DNA of 52,875 bases from Flavobacteriales bacterium UBA1694 (GCA_002319955.1 DCJS01000051.1:14060-66934); one strand, 5' to 3'; shown: positions 43,633 through 52,109, counted from the first letter of the stretch. Program-made: numbers and translations. Notes: generated by a model from the letters alone, not told the origin.

Positions 43633-44369
43633 CTTTGAATTTGTGTTTTTCTAAAATGGAGTGCTAAGAGAAAGCCAACGATGGCGCCTCCAATATGGGC
43701 AAAATGCGCGACCCCACCCATTGAACCACTGAAACCCAGATAGAGTGAGACCACTAAGATTATTGGGAATAGGTATTTGGCTTTTATTGGAAAGGGAATG
43801 AATAGAAAGACAAGTTTAGCATCGGGGAACATCGTTGAAAAGGCAGCGACCACACCGAATATGGCACCTGAGGCTCCAAGCATTTTTCCGTTTAGCATTT
43901 GACCTAATTGGAGCGCGTCAGGATTTTGAAACACACTCATGTCTCCTTGGTAGCCCATGGCACTTTTTCTGAAAACTTCTGCGACATCCACACCTTGGGC
44001 ACTTAATTGCGCTACAACGGTGTTCACTTCATAAACATTCCAAATATTAAAAAGCAAGAAGGCGCCTAGTCCACTAACAAAGTAAAGAATCAGAAATTTC
44101 TTTTCGCCAAGCACCTGCTCAAGTACCGGTCCGAAGCTCCAAAGAGTGAACATGTTAAATAGGATGTGCGTTAAACCGACGCCTTGACCCATAGGGGCAT
44201 GCATAAACATGTGCGTTACGATTTGCCACGAATGGAAATTGGGAGAAAATGGGTAATAGGCTGAAAGCACATCGTAGAGTTTCCCTCCAAAAAGTAAATT
44301 ACTTAGGAGGTAGACTGCGATATTAATTATTATGATGTTTCTAGTGACGGGTGGTAGGTTTTTGAACAT
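43623..44369 (-). CDS. Rhomboid family intramembrane serine protease
   Basis: 248 residues, six or more membrane helices. The catalytic Ser is S167 in LGASGAIFG and the catalytic His is H225 in HFAHIGGAIVGF. HILFNMFTLWSFGPVLE (68-84) is the conserved helix-2 region. ATG 44369 is used because an upstream ATG would place extra residues inside mutL. It starts 2 bp after the end of mutL and overlaps the EEP gene by 10 bp, so mutL, rhomboid and EEP gene form one unit. Substrate unknown. Confidence 0.92.
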   Translation of the reverse strand: MFKNLPPVTRNIIIINIAVYLLSNLLFGGKLYDVLSAYYPFSPNFHSWQIVTHMFMHAPMGQGVGLTHILFNMFTLWSFGPVLEQVLGEKKFLILYFVSGLGAFLLFNIWNVYEVNTVVAQLSAQGVDVAEVFRKSAMGYQGDMSVFQNPDALQLGQMLNGKMLGASGAIFGVVAAFSTMFPDAKLVFLFIPFPIKAKYLFPIILVVSLYLGFSGSMGGVAHFAHIGGAIVGFLLALHFRKTQIQRWD

Positions 44370-44371
44370 GC

Positions 44372-46153
44372 TTAAAATTTTGTTTTTAGCTCCTCGAGGG
44401 GTAGTTCGATAAAGCACCTTTTCCCTCGGGGGGTATAGGTTGGAAAGCCAATTTTTATATACTCTTTGATAACCTCTTCTGCTTCGTGTTTGTAGATGAA
44501 ATCAAAACGCGATTTTGAATGAAGTTTATCCCATAGGTACTCATACTGCAATAAGAATTCGTCCTCAGTTTTGTAATCTAAAGATTCGAATAGGTTTTCG
44601 ATGAACTTGATCACCATCGTTTCTTTTAATCCCTCAGGAACTGCATCAATTCGTAACGTGTTCTCATGGGCTAAGGTCATTTCAAACCCTAAGGAAGGTA
44701 AATGCTTTTTGAAGGATTTAAACTTGACCTTCTCAATTTCATTCATGAGGTATTCTAAAGAGAAGAGCAGCGCCTGACTTTGGTTACTTCTTTTCTTGCC
44801 TTTGTTTCGATCAGCGATCAGAATTCGGTGGATTCTGCCCAGGTCAAGCATAAGGGTTTTATCGCCTTTGTTAAAGAGCCAATAGCCGTTGGGAAGTCGC
44901 ATCAAATCCTCGTCAAACTCTTCGTCCTCAAATAAGTTAATTTTAGAAGGTTTCACTTCCGAAGATGTATCGTAGAGTTCTTGGAGATTCACCATTTCCT
45001 GAGAACTAGGAGAATCCTGATTTTGGAACGGATTGAAATCCCGTGCAACCGAAATCTGGCCTGGCTTTTCATTCATGGCACTGGCAGAGGACGTGGGGGA
45101 GTTTTGAAAGTTTAAAAAGGTGTCAAGTTTTGGATCTCTATCAAAATCGAGACTCGGGGCAATATTATAGATGCCGAGTGCTTTTTTAATTGTGGAACGG
45201 ATAAGTGCAAAAATGAGGTTTTCATCCTCGAATTTGATTTCCGTTTTTTGCGGGTGGATATTGATGTCGATTTTCTCAGGGTCAATCTCTAAGAATAGAA
45301 AAAAAGAGGGAAGGTACCCCGGCATCAGTAGGCCCTCAAAGGCGTCTTGGACGGCCCGATTTAGATAAGGACTTCTGAAAAAGCGGTGGTTCACAAAAAG
45401 GAACTGCTCTCCGCGTACTTTTTTTGAGCCTTCTGGCTTCGAAACGTAGCCACTGAGTTTGATCCAATCCAAATCTTCTTTAATTGGAATGAGTACCGGT
45501 TGCAACTTACGACCGAAGATTTCAATCACACGCTGAAGCATAGTGCCTTTTCTTAGGCGAAAAATAATTTCATCATTGTGGAAAAATTCGAATTCAATGT
45601 CTTGGTGCGCCAAAGCAACCCGTTGGAATTCATCAATGATATGGCGAAGTTCTATCGAATTGTTTTTCAAAAATTTGCGGCGGGCAGGAATATTGAAAAA
45701 TAAATTCTTTACGGCGAAACTCGAACCTTCGTGGGTTTGGATTGGTTCTTGGAACTTGAATCCCCCGCCTTCGATATAGAGGGTTGTCCCGGTTTCGGAA
45801 TCTTTTTCCTTGGTCTTGAGTTCCACTTGCGCAACGGCCGCAATGGAAGCTAGGGCTTCTCCACGAAAGCCTTTTGAGCGGATTTTAAAAAGGTCTTCTG
45901 AACTTTTGATTTTTGAGGTTGCATGACGCTCAAAGGCTAGTCGAGCATCAGCACTTGTCATTCCCGTTCCATTGTCGACAACTTGTACTAAGTTCTTTCC
46001 CGCATCACGAACAATTAGTTCGATTTTCGTGGCTTTCGCGTCAATCGCATTTTCCAACAATTCCTTTACAATGGATGAGGGGCGTTGTACCACCTCACCA
46101 GCCGCAATTTGGTTGGCGACATGATCAGGTAATAGTTGTATGATATCAGACAT
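44372..46153 (-). CDS. mutL: DNA mismatch repair protein MutL, apparently without endonuclease motif
   Basis: 593 residues. The N-terminal GHKL ATPase is intact: LLPDHVANQIAAGEVV, VKELLENAIDA, DNGTGM and FRGEALASIA, then HPQKTEIKF near the end of the transducer domain. The C-terminal dimerisation domain (about 425-593) is divergent: where relatives have the metal-binding DQHAxxExxxxE motif this protein reads MLDLGRIHRILIADRN (435-450), and the terminal CPHGRP-type zinc motif reads TPRGKRC. It coordinates mismatch repair with MutS. First gene of a unit with rhomboid and EEP genes. ATG 46153 chosen; the frame continues 24 codons upstream. Confidence 0.93.
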   Translation of the reverse strand: MSDIIQLLPDHVANQIAAGEVVQRPSSIVKELLENAIDAKATKIELIVRDAGKNLVQVVDNGTGMTSADARLAFERHATSKIKSSEDLFKIRSKGFRGEALASIAAVAQVELKTKEKDSETGTTLYIEGGGFKFQEPIQTHEGSSFAVKNLFFNIPARRKFLKNNSIELRHIIDEFQRVALAHQDIEFEFFHNDEIIFRLRKGTMLQRVIEIFGRKLQPVLIPIKEDLDWIKLSGYVSKPEGSKKVRGEQFLFVNHRFFRSPYLNRAVQDAFEGLLMPGYLPSFFLFLEIDPEKIDINIHPQKTEIKFEDENLIFALIRSTIKKALGIYNIAPSLDFDRDPKLDTFLNFQNSPTSSASAMNEKPGQISVARDFNPFQNQDSPSSQEMVNLQELYDTSSEVKPSKINLFEDEEFDEDLMRLPNGYWLFNKGDKTLMLDLGRIHRILIADRNKGKKRSNQSQALLFSLEYLMNEIEKVKFKSFKKHLPSLGFEMTLAHENTLRIDAVPEGLKETMVIKFIENLFESLDYKTEDEFLLQYEYLWDKLHSKSRFDFIYKHEAEEVIKEYIKIGFPTYTPRGKRCFIELPLEELKTKF

Positions 46154-46170
46154 GCACGATTTTATTAAGG

Positions 46171-46178
46171 CAAAAATA
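46171..46178 (-). promoter_or_regulatory. Putative -7 promoter element of mutL
   Basis: The minus strand reads TATTTTTG, 17 nt before the ATG at 46153; it overlaps the longer open frame and so supports the shorter MutL. No -33 match. Confidence 0.42.
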
Positions 46179-46225
46179 CGTATTTGAATCGGGAATAAAA
46201 ACTTTGTAACTGAGTGATAAGCCAA

Positions 46226-46557
46226 AATAAGGCCATAATTTTTACTTTAGTTTAAGGCCAGTTTGAGATTTATAGCAGAGTGAAAAGTCAATAGGCAGTG
46301 GTGTGACTATGTAGCGGGTAATTAGTTGAACAATAGTCCATTTTGCATTAAGCTATTATTTCCCTTTGCTTTAGCAAAAAGGCCATTTGATAAGTCAATT
46401 TGGTTACTATTTTCGAGCGGTAAGCTCATGTGTTAAAAGTTAATACAGAGCGAAAGAGTCCTAGTACAAAGGGTTAAGGAGAATTCCATAAGGTTGAAAG
46501 ATAGTTTGGGTAATATATCTAGGGTTTTTTATATTCACAGGAACTAAAAACCATTCT
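46226..46557. other. Intergenic stretch without recognised features
   Basis: About 330 bp, AT-rich. I see no open frame of note, no strong hairpin and no tandem repeat. Just before the gene at 46558, TTTG at 46505-46508 and TATATTCA at 46530-46537 are a weak -33/-7 pair (21-nt spacing, two mismatches in the second). Confidence 0.4.
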
Positions 46558-47241
46558 ATGAATTCGAACATGCACGTACACACAAGTTTTGTGAAATCAC
46601 GCGAGCAGGCGAGAGATTCGCTCCAGCTTTTTCTTCGAGGGAACAAAAAAGCCGATCTAGAAAAGGGGATCTTTGATCTGAGCTCTAGATTGAATAGCCC
46701 AATTCTTTCCCAAATTCTTGAGGATTATCCACACCTTTTACAGTCGGATAGTTTTGAAGATCTTCTTTCAGGCAAGGTGGAAATCGAAGTGGCTAGTCTT
46801 CAAGAAATGAAAACTGGCGTTTACATCTGTGGATTTTTATTCTTCACTTCTTTTATATCCGAATTAAAGGATGTGGCTTTGGAATTAATGCCTATTGACA
46901 AAATTGGGAAGGCGAATTCCGCTTTTGAAATGGCCCATCGTCTGATCCAGTTAATTTCTCTTGATGAGTTTCTTGACTTTTTGTACAGCTCCGTATTTTC
47001 GGCAGTAGGGATAGAGTATTACGATGTTTTCACCACATTGATCGAAGCGGATGATTTAGCTTGGGTCGATTTGAAAAGCTCTTCCTTAGATCCCCGGATT
47101 GAAAAACACCTAGATTTAATGCGTTGGTTCACTTTTATGAGACTCTTTTTGGAGTCAATTTATGTTTACTTTGATCCGAATCTCGTAGCGGGAGGCAATT
47201 TAGAATCTAAAAGAGTAGAAATGTATGAAGTGATGGCCTAA
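46558..47241 (+). CDS. Hypothetical protein, unrecognised
   Basis: 227 residues; I do not recognise a family. No signal peptide or membrane helix is evident (one moderately hydrophobic stretch, VYICGFLFFTSFI near 88-100). It is predicted to be largely helical, acidic, and rich in Leu, Ser, Asp and Glu. ATG 46558 is the first in the frame; a second Met is four codons later. It stands alone between long AT-rich spacers, next to the tRNA operon. Codon use looks similar to its neighbours, so there is no strong sign of recent transfer. Confidence 0.6.
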   Translation: MNSNMHVHTSFVKSREQARDSLQLFLRGNKKADLEKGIFDLSSRLNSPILSQILEDYPHLLQSDSFEDLLSGKVEIEVASLQEMKTGVYICGFLFFTSFISELKDVALELMPIDKIGKANSAFEMAHRLIQLISLDEFLDFLYSSVFSAVGIEYYDVFTTLIEADDLAWVDLKSSSLDPRIEKHLDLMRWFTFMRLFLESIYVYFDPNLVAGGNLESKRVEMYEVMA

Positions 47242-47396
47242 AAAGGGGAAAGGAGCTTTGCCATTTTTAAGTTATCATCTAGAGTAAAAATATATTTACT
47301 GTCATTTTATATTGCGAATTGCAGTAGGCAATAAATGTAAAGAGAATAGGGTTGATCTAAATAAAATAGCGATCCACTTATCGTTTTCTTAAAAAC

Positions 47397-47432
47397 AAAA
47401 AAGACTGTTAATCAATGATTAACAGTCTTTTT
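47397..47432 (-). terminator. Terminator of the tRNA operon
   Basis: A perfect 16-bp stem (47398-47413 with 47417-47432) and a 3-nt loop. The minus-strand transcript ends in a run of U residues. It begins 4 nt beyond the last tRNA. Confidence 0.92.
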
Positions 47433-47435
47433 AAG

Positions 47436-47519
47436 TACCCCGGACGGGACTTGAACCCGTACATCCTTGCGGACACAGGATTTTAAGTCCTGCGTGTCTA
47501 CCAATTCCACCACCAGGGC
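47436..47519 (-). tRNA. tRNA-Leu (anticodon TAA)
   Basis: 84 nt on the minus strand with a full cloverleaf including a long variable arm typical of class II tRNAs. Acceptor GCCCTGG pairs with CCGGGGT (with G-T pairs), anticodon stem-loop reads GGACTTAAAATCC, giving TAA, and the T-arm holds GGGTTCAAGTCCC. The terminal CCA is not encoded. Third gene of a three-tRNA operon. Confidence 0.95.
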
Positions 47520-47532
47520 AAAGTAGAAGTTG

Positions 47533-47605
47533 AGCGAAAAACGGGACTCGAACCCGCGACCCCAACCTTGGCAAGGTTGTGCTCTACCAGCTGAGCTATT
47601 TTCGC
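47533..47605 (-). tRNA. tRNA-Gly (anticodon GCC)
   Basis: 73 nt on the minus strand. Acceptor GCGAAAA/TTTTCGC is perfectly paired, the D-arm is AGCTCAGCTGGTAGAGC, the anticodon loop TTGCCAA gives GCC, and the T-arm is CGGGTTCGAACCCG. CCA not encoded. It is 13 nt upstream of tRNA-Leu(TAA). Confidence 0.96.
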
Positions 47606-47645
47606 AAAAAAAAATTCCTAAATGAATAGAAATTTTTAGTTTAAG

Positions 47646-47727
47646 TGCGGATGAAGGGACTCGAACCCCCACGCCTCGCAGCACCAGATCCTAAGTCTGG
47701 CGTGGCTACCAATTACACCACATCCGC
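47646..47727 (-). tRNA. tRNA-Leu (anticodon TAG)
   Basis: 82 nt on the minus strand, class II with a long variable arm. Acceptor GCGGATG/CATCCGC is perfectly paired, the anticodon loop CTTAGGA gives TAG, and the T-arm contains GGGTTCGAGTCCC. CCA not encoded. First gene of the operon. Confidence 0.96.
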
Positions 47728-47763
47728 AGTTTATATAAGATCTTCTCTTCTTTTTTGTGAGTG

Positions 47764-47796
47764 CAAATATAGCTATTTTTTAAATTGCAAAACAAA
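47764..47796 (-). promoter_or_regulatory. Putative promoter of the tRNA operon (-33/-7)
   Basis: The minus strand has TTTG at 47793-47796 (or 47788-47791) followed after 21 (or 16) nt by TATATTTG (47764-47771), an exact TAnnTTTG. Predicted start is about 30 nt upstream of the mature 5' end of tRNA-Leu(TAG). Confidence 0.55.
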
Positions 47797-47891
47797 TTTT
47801 TTTTCTTTTTTTTTATTTGAAAAATACTAGTCTTCAGATTCATTTTCTTTAAATTGTTTTTGCTATTTTTACCGAATTAAGTTATTAGAAT

Positions 47892-48275
47892 ATGGAATTA
47901 CAAGGCACAGTGAAGAAACTTTCTGAAACCCAAACTTTTAACAGCGGATTTCAGAAAAGAGAATTAATCCTTTTAACACAAGAGCAGTATCCGCAGCCTA
48001 TTAGTGTGGAGTTTTTGCAGGACAAAATCTCACTCCTAGATACGGTTAATGAGGGAGACCAAGTTAAAATCGGAATTAACATAAGAGGAAGAGAGTGGAC
48101 CAGTCCACAGAATGAAGTGAAGTACTTTAATTCGATTGTGGGTTGGAGAATCGAAAAGCTAGCCTCAGATAATTTTAATGAACCAACGCAAGCCGCTCCG
48201 CTAGCGGAAGGCTCACCAACTCCCGCGCAGAACGCCAACCCGTTTGAAGAGGAGGATGATGATCTTCCATTCTAA
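47892..48275 (+). CDS. DUF3127 domain-containing protein
   Basis: 127 residues. The OB-fold-like DUF3127 core spans about 1-95: MELQGTVKKL, KRELILLTQEQYPQP, VEFLQDK, then VKIGINIRGREW and YFNSIVGWRIEKL. The C-terminal 30 residues are Ala/Pro/Asn-rich and end EEEDDDLPF, an acidic tail resembling the one in single-stranded DNA-binding proteins. Whether it binds nucleic acid is unproven. Function unknown; widespread in Bacteroidota. It is divergent from the tRNA operon and followed by a terminator. Confidence 0.85.
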   Translation: MELQGTVKKLSETQTFNSGFQKRELILLTQEQYPQPISVEFLQDKISLLDTVNEGDQVKIGINIRGREWTSPQNEVKYFNSIVGWRIEKLASDNFNEPTQAAPLAEGSPTPAQNANPFEEEDDDLPF

Positions 48276-48300
48276 GAAACCGAGAAAATAATTGATGTAA

Positions 48301-48327
48301 ATCCCACTATCCTTGGTGGGATTTTTT
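48301..48327 (+). terminator. Terminator between the DUF3127 gene and aat
   Basis: ATCCCACTA (48301-48309) pairs with TGGTGGGAT (48314-48322; one wobble), followed by a T-tract. It ends only 7 nt before the aat start codon, so aat needs initiation inside this narrow gap or read-through. Confidence 0.75.
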
Positions 48328-48333
48328 GTACTT

Positions 48334-48993
48334 ATGATAGCGCTAAATATTGAAGAAATTTCATTTCCAGATCCTAGGATTTACCACCCATTGGGTGGTT
48401 TAATTGCCTCAGGAGGAGATCTGAGCAGCGAGCGGTTATGGCTAGCTTATAATTTAGGCCTATTCCCATGGTTTAATCCTGGCGAAGAGCTGCTTTGGTG
48501 GTGTCCTGATCCTAGGTTCGTGCTTTTCCCTGAGAATCTACACGTATCGAAGTCTATGAAAAAAGTCCTGGACTCTAAGGCGTTCACCTTTAGCATTGAC
48601 CGAGCCTTCGAGCAGGTTATGAGAGCCTGTATGGAGGCCCCTCGTGAAAATCAGGATGGAACTTGGATTAGTGAAGAGCTTATATCGGGATTTCTCGATC
48701 TGCATCATGAAGGTAAAGCAAAAAGTATTGAGGTTTGGCAAAACTCAGAACTGGTAGGGGGATTCTACGGTGTGGTCGTAGGGAAGGTCTTTTGTGGGGA
48801 AAGCATGTTCTCAAAAGTAAGTAACGCCTCTAAAGCAGCGTTTATCACCTTTGTGCAAGATAATGGGGGCTTCTATGATCTTATTGATTGCCAAATCTAT
48901 TCCAGCCATCTCGAAACTTTAGGTGCTGATATGATTTCAAAGCAGGCGTACCTTGATCTTCTTTTTTTAAGTAATGACTTAGGAGTCAATTAG
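48334..48993 (+). CDS. aat: Leucyl/phenylalanyl-tRNA-protein transferase
   Basis: 219 residues. It adds Leu or Phe to proteins with N-terminal Lys or Arg, marking them for ClpAP (N-degron pathway). N-terminal LIASGGDLSSERLWLAYNLGLFPWF region with EELLWWCPDPR is diagnostic, as are GGFYGVVVGKVFCGESMFS and LIDCQIYSSHLETLGA near the C-terminus. ATG 48334 is preferred to an in-frame TTG within the upstream terminator. Its last codons overlap the end of the convergent TonB-dependent receptor by 4 bp. Confidence 0.94.
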   Translation: MIALNIEEISFPDPRIYHPLGGLIASGGDLSSERLWLAYNLGLFPWFNPGEELLWWCPDPRFVLFPENLHVSKSMKKVLDSKAFTFSIDRAFEQVMRACMEAPRENQDGTWISEELISGFLDLHHEGKAKSIEVWQNSELVGGFYGVVVGKVFCGESMFSKVSNASKAAFITFVQDNGGFYDLIDCQIYSSHLETLGADMISKQAYLDLLFLSNDLGVN

Positions 48994-51887
48994 AATTTAA
49001 ACGTCACATTTGTAAAAAAGGTGCGCCCACGGTCGTGCCAGAATTTGGTCCCAAATAAGGGCTCCGTTCGCTCAGCGTCACTTTGCGCTTCGCGGTAGTT
49101 GGTGTTTCGAATTTGTTCATACCCACCAGAAATGTAGTCCCGGTTATCCAATACATTTATCACACTGATACTAAGGCCAAGGGTATAACGCCCAATACTA
49201 AAAGACTTCCCTGCATCTAAATTAAACAACCACTGGTCGTCCATCTTAACTTGTGGTAAATGAGGGGAAAGCGGTGTTGGTGGAGCGGTTGGAATGAGTA
49301 AACCACCTTTTAAGTCCGTGCTTTTATCGTAATGCGTGTTGGTTTGGGGATTCGTGTAAAACTCGGCTGTCCGGTTCGCTGCATAGAAATCCATGTAGTG
49401 GTCCGAAAAGAAATTCGCAGAACCCCCTAACCACCAAAGTTTCTTATTGCTATATCTAAACCCTAATGTCGCTGCTGTTTGAGGTGAACCTGCTAATTTA
49501 TAGTCTTTAATGTTTGCAGGGCCCAGATCCTGATACCCTTGTGCTGAGGTTTCATTCTCGGTTGTAAGTAAAACGTTTGGGTTGTTTTCAATCGTGTATT
49601 CCCCTAGACTTGAAATCGCAAAAAGTTTAACATTGGGATGCACGCGCGCCTCAATTCCAAGTTCAAGGCCTTTGTAGCGCTTTTCAATTCCAGACAAAAT
49701 TTCAGTCACGTAGGACTCTGTGTTGGTCATGTTGCCCTGCGAGTATAAGTCGGTGTAGAACCGTGAAACTTCGGTGGCATTCTTTATATCACTCCAAAAC
49801 CCAGAAACTCTAATTCTTAGAGCGTGGCTATTATAAATGTAGCGCAGCTCATTGGAGCTTACAACCTTATTTTGAATGTTTGGTGTTTCGAGATTGCTTA
49901 ATTGTGGATTGACAAAGAGGTCACTCAATGTCGGGGCTACGCTGTATAGCAGAGCGCTATAAGAGACTTGACTTCTTGGGTTGAATTTGTAACTGATCCG
50001 CGCTTTTACGCCTGCATCAATATTGCTTATGAGTGCACTTTGTCCCTTAGAATTGGCGTAATAGGGGTTTTGATAATTGCCTTTTCTTTGGGAGGACGAG
50101 TAACTTAAGAAGAATGATGCCATGACATTCCAGTTGTTTAGATCTGCATCCGTTGAGGCATTGAATTTCGCTTCGTTTCTTAAAAATTGGTAGTCGTATT
50201 TGTAGCGGTCTCCGGCAACAATGCGGGAGTCTGAAGAGAGGTCGTAATTCAAGTTTTCTCCAAAGGCATATTGATTGAGTGCAAACTCAGCTCCTAAGAG
50301 GTCATTCACTTCCTGGTAATGCTGTGAATTAAAGTTTTGGTAATTCAGATTTAAATTCAGATTCCAAAATTCTGTAATCTTTGTATCAAAATGGGAAGCG
50401 AAATTAAAGCTATGGCTATTTCTAATGTCTTCAACTACCATGTAGTTCGCGCCCTGCGCGCTGTGGTTTTGATTTGACTCTCTTAAACCCTCCCAATTGA
50501 TTTGATTAAAGGATTCATCCTGGTGCCAACGCTCTATAAGACCATCGAGCTGAGACTCTGTCGCGTTTTGAGAGCGCCAGAAGCTCGGCATGTTCGTGTA
50601 ATAAGTGGGATAGGGGTTTGGGGCGTTTCTCCAAGAAAGTCTGCTTTGGGCGTCGCGGCCAAACTGGTATGAAATTGTGTTGTTCCAGTTACTCGCTTCA
50701 CCTACAACGTTATAAAATTGGAGTTGGACTACAGGCATAAATGAATTTCTGGTGCGTGCGCTTCGGTTTTTCCCTTGGTCAAAGCCCCAATAGGCGTTGT
50801 AGTTCTTACCCATTAACTCATAGACTTCCGCTGTGTTCGCACTGTAGGTGTCTCTTTTGGTTGGTGCTCCAAAAGTGGTCAAGTTAACAGAGGATCGGTC
50901 AGAGAATTTCTTTTCGATTGAGGCAAAATAGGCGTAGTTGTCTTGTTCAATTCCTTGAATCACACCGTCATCTCCCGATCGTTTGCTAGCAGAGAAAGCA
51001 AAGGCCCAGCCATTTTTAAGCAGACCGCTTGCGTAGGAGGCCATGAGCCTGTTTTTGTAATTGCGATTTAAATACGAGTACGTGATGGAAGTCTCTTTAC
51101 TGAAATTAGACGCTTTCGTGTCGTAGTAGAGTGAGCCTGCAAGATTTGCAAAGGCATATTTTGAAAAGGAAAGATAATCGGATATCTCCGAAGGGTGGCG
51201 TGTGATGTCGCTAAGTCCGCCCCATTGAATCGGGTCGACAATGCCATCAATGGGATCCGAAAGCGAAATGCCATTAAAGGAAATTTCTTCGAATCGATTG
51301 TCTATGCCCCGTGGCACGAAGTTATACATGCCCTGCTCTAGAGTGGCATTTTTTTGATACACATCTCGCCTTGCGCTAAGAAGATTTGTCATGGGCTGCA
51401 CAAGTGAGCCGTCACTGTCTGCTATGGCATCGTCTAGGACAAGGATGCCTAAATCGGTGCTGTGGTTCGCTGTGCGAAGGCTTATCACTCCCAAATCTTT
51501 CCTTCTTTCCCCCTGCTCAATCGTAAATTTAACGCGGCGGGTTTCCAGCCCAGCCTTTGAGATGTTGATTTGGTAATTTCCTGGTTCAAGGTTTACAAAT
51601 TGAAAGTACCCAATTTTATCCGCAACCATATCGTTAGAAGATTGACTTAGGTCGACCTCGGCCCGCTCAACGGCATTTCCGTGTTCGTCCTTAACGTAAG
51701 CATAGGCCGTAGTCTGTGCGACAAAGAGGCTAGAACTCAGTATCGTCAAAACGAATGCAACGAGGATCTTTATTTTTAGTCTGCTAGAGACCAGGGTTTT
51801 AGGTTCGATTTTGCCCGTCTCAGAGAATGGAGACTCCGGGCGCAGGAACTGTATAGGGGAAAATGATTTTATCGCGAAAGAAATCAT
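48990..51887 (-). CDS. TonB-dependent receptor with carboxypeptidase-like N-terminal domain
   Basis: 965 residues. An unusual N-terminal extension of about 38 residues precedes the hydrophobic signal core (KILVAFVLTILSSSLFVAQ, about 40-58). A carboxypeptidase-regulatory-like domain follows (AYVKDEHGNAVERAEVDL, about 64-150), then a plug domain and a 22-strand barrel rich in aromatic residues, ending in FTNVTFKF with terminal Phe as expected for BAM insertion. It imports an unknown ligand using TonB energy. No SusD partner is adjacent, so it is not a typical glycan-utilisation locus. Divergent from the small lipoprotein at 52110. Confidence 0.9.
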   Translation of the reverse strand: MISFAIKSFSPIQFLRPESPFSETGKIEPKTLVSSRLKIKILVAFVLTILSSSLFVAQTTAYAYVKDEHGNAVERAEVDLSQSSNDMVADKIGYFQFVNLEPGNYQINISKAGLETRRVKFTIEQGERRKDLGVISLRTANHSTDLGILVLDDAIADSDGSLVQPMTNLLSARRDVYQKNATLEQGMYNFVPRGIDNRFEEISFNGISLSDPIDGIVDPIQWGGLSDITRHPSEISDYLSFSKYAFANLAGSLYYDTKASNFSKETSITYSYLNRNYKNRLMASYASGLLKNGWAFAFSASKRSGDDGVIQGIEQDNYAYFASIEKKFSDRSSVNLTTFGAPTKRDTYSANTAEVYELMGKNYNAYWGFDQGKNRSARTRNSFMPVVQLQFYNVVGEASNWNNTISYQFGRDAQSRLSWRNAPNPYPTYYTNMPSFWRSQNATESQLDGLIERWHQDESFNQINWEGLRESNQNHSAQGANYMVVEDIRNSHSFNFASHFDTKITEFWNLNLNLNYQNFNSQHYQEVNDLLGAEFALNQYAFGENLNYDLSSDSRIVAGDRYKYDYQFLRNEAKFNASTDADLNNWNVMASFFLSYSSSQRKGNYQNPYYANSKGQSALISNIDAGVKARISYKFNPRSQVSYSALLYSVAPTLSDLFVNPQLSNLETPNIQNKVVSSNELRYIYNSHALRIRVSGFWSDIKNATEVSRFYTDLYSQGNMTNTESYVTEILSGIEKRYKGLELGIEARVHPNVKLFAISSLGEYTIENNPNVLLTTENETSAQGYQDLGPANIKDYKLAGSPQTAATLGFRYSNKKLWWLGGSANFFSDHYMDFYAANRTAEFYTNPQTNTHYDKSTDLKGGLLIPTAPPTPLSPHLPQVKMDDQWLFNLDAGKSFSIGRYTLGLSISVINVLDNRDYISGGYEQIRNTNYREAQSDAERTEPLFGTKFWHDRGRTFFTNVTFKF

Positions 51888-52109
51888 TTGTATTTAGGGT
51901 TTAGGCTCTTGCTCTAATTTCACCAAGTGAGAAATTTCGCAAAAGGCTTTACTCGTAGAGTTTGTATAACTTTTCGATAAAATTTTGCAACAATAACCGT
52001 TCCATTTTTGAATTTCGGATCATAATTGGCCCATTTTAAGGCAAAAGGGTTTGGATTAATATAGTTTGGCTTTTAATTTGCTCTTTTTAAAGGGTACAAA
52101 CTACGCATT

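Noticed and set aside
46360..46395. Weak palindrome CCTTTGCT/AGCAAAAAGG
   Set aside because: The arms do not match in length, the loop is minimal and there is no T-tract or nearby gene end that needs a terminator.
46561..46646. Short minus-strand frame across the start of the orphan gene
   Set aside because: It overlaps the better-supported plus-strand gene, lacks a promoter and has no recognisable product.
47412..47684. Open frame of about 90 codons covering the tRNA genes
   Set aside because: It runs across two tRNAs and their spacers; the translated product is an artefact of tRNA sequence.
48000..48741. Minus-strand frames inside the DUF3127 gene and aat
   Set aside because: Shadows of well-supported plus-strand genes with no family resemblance.
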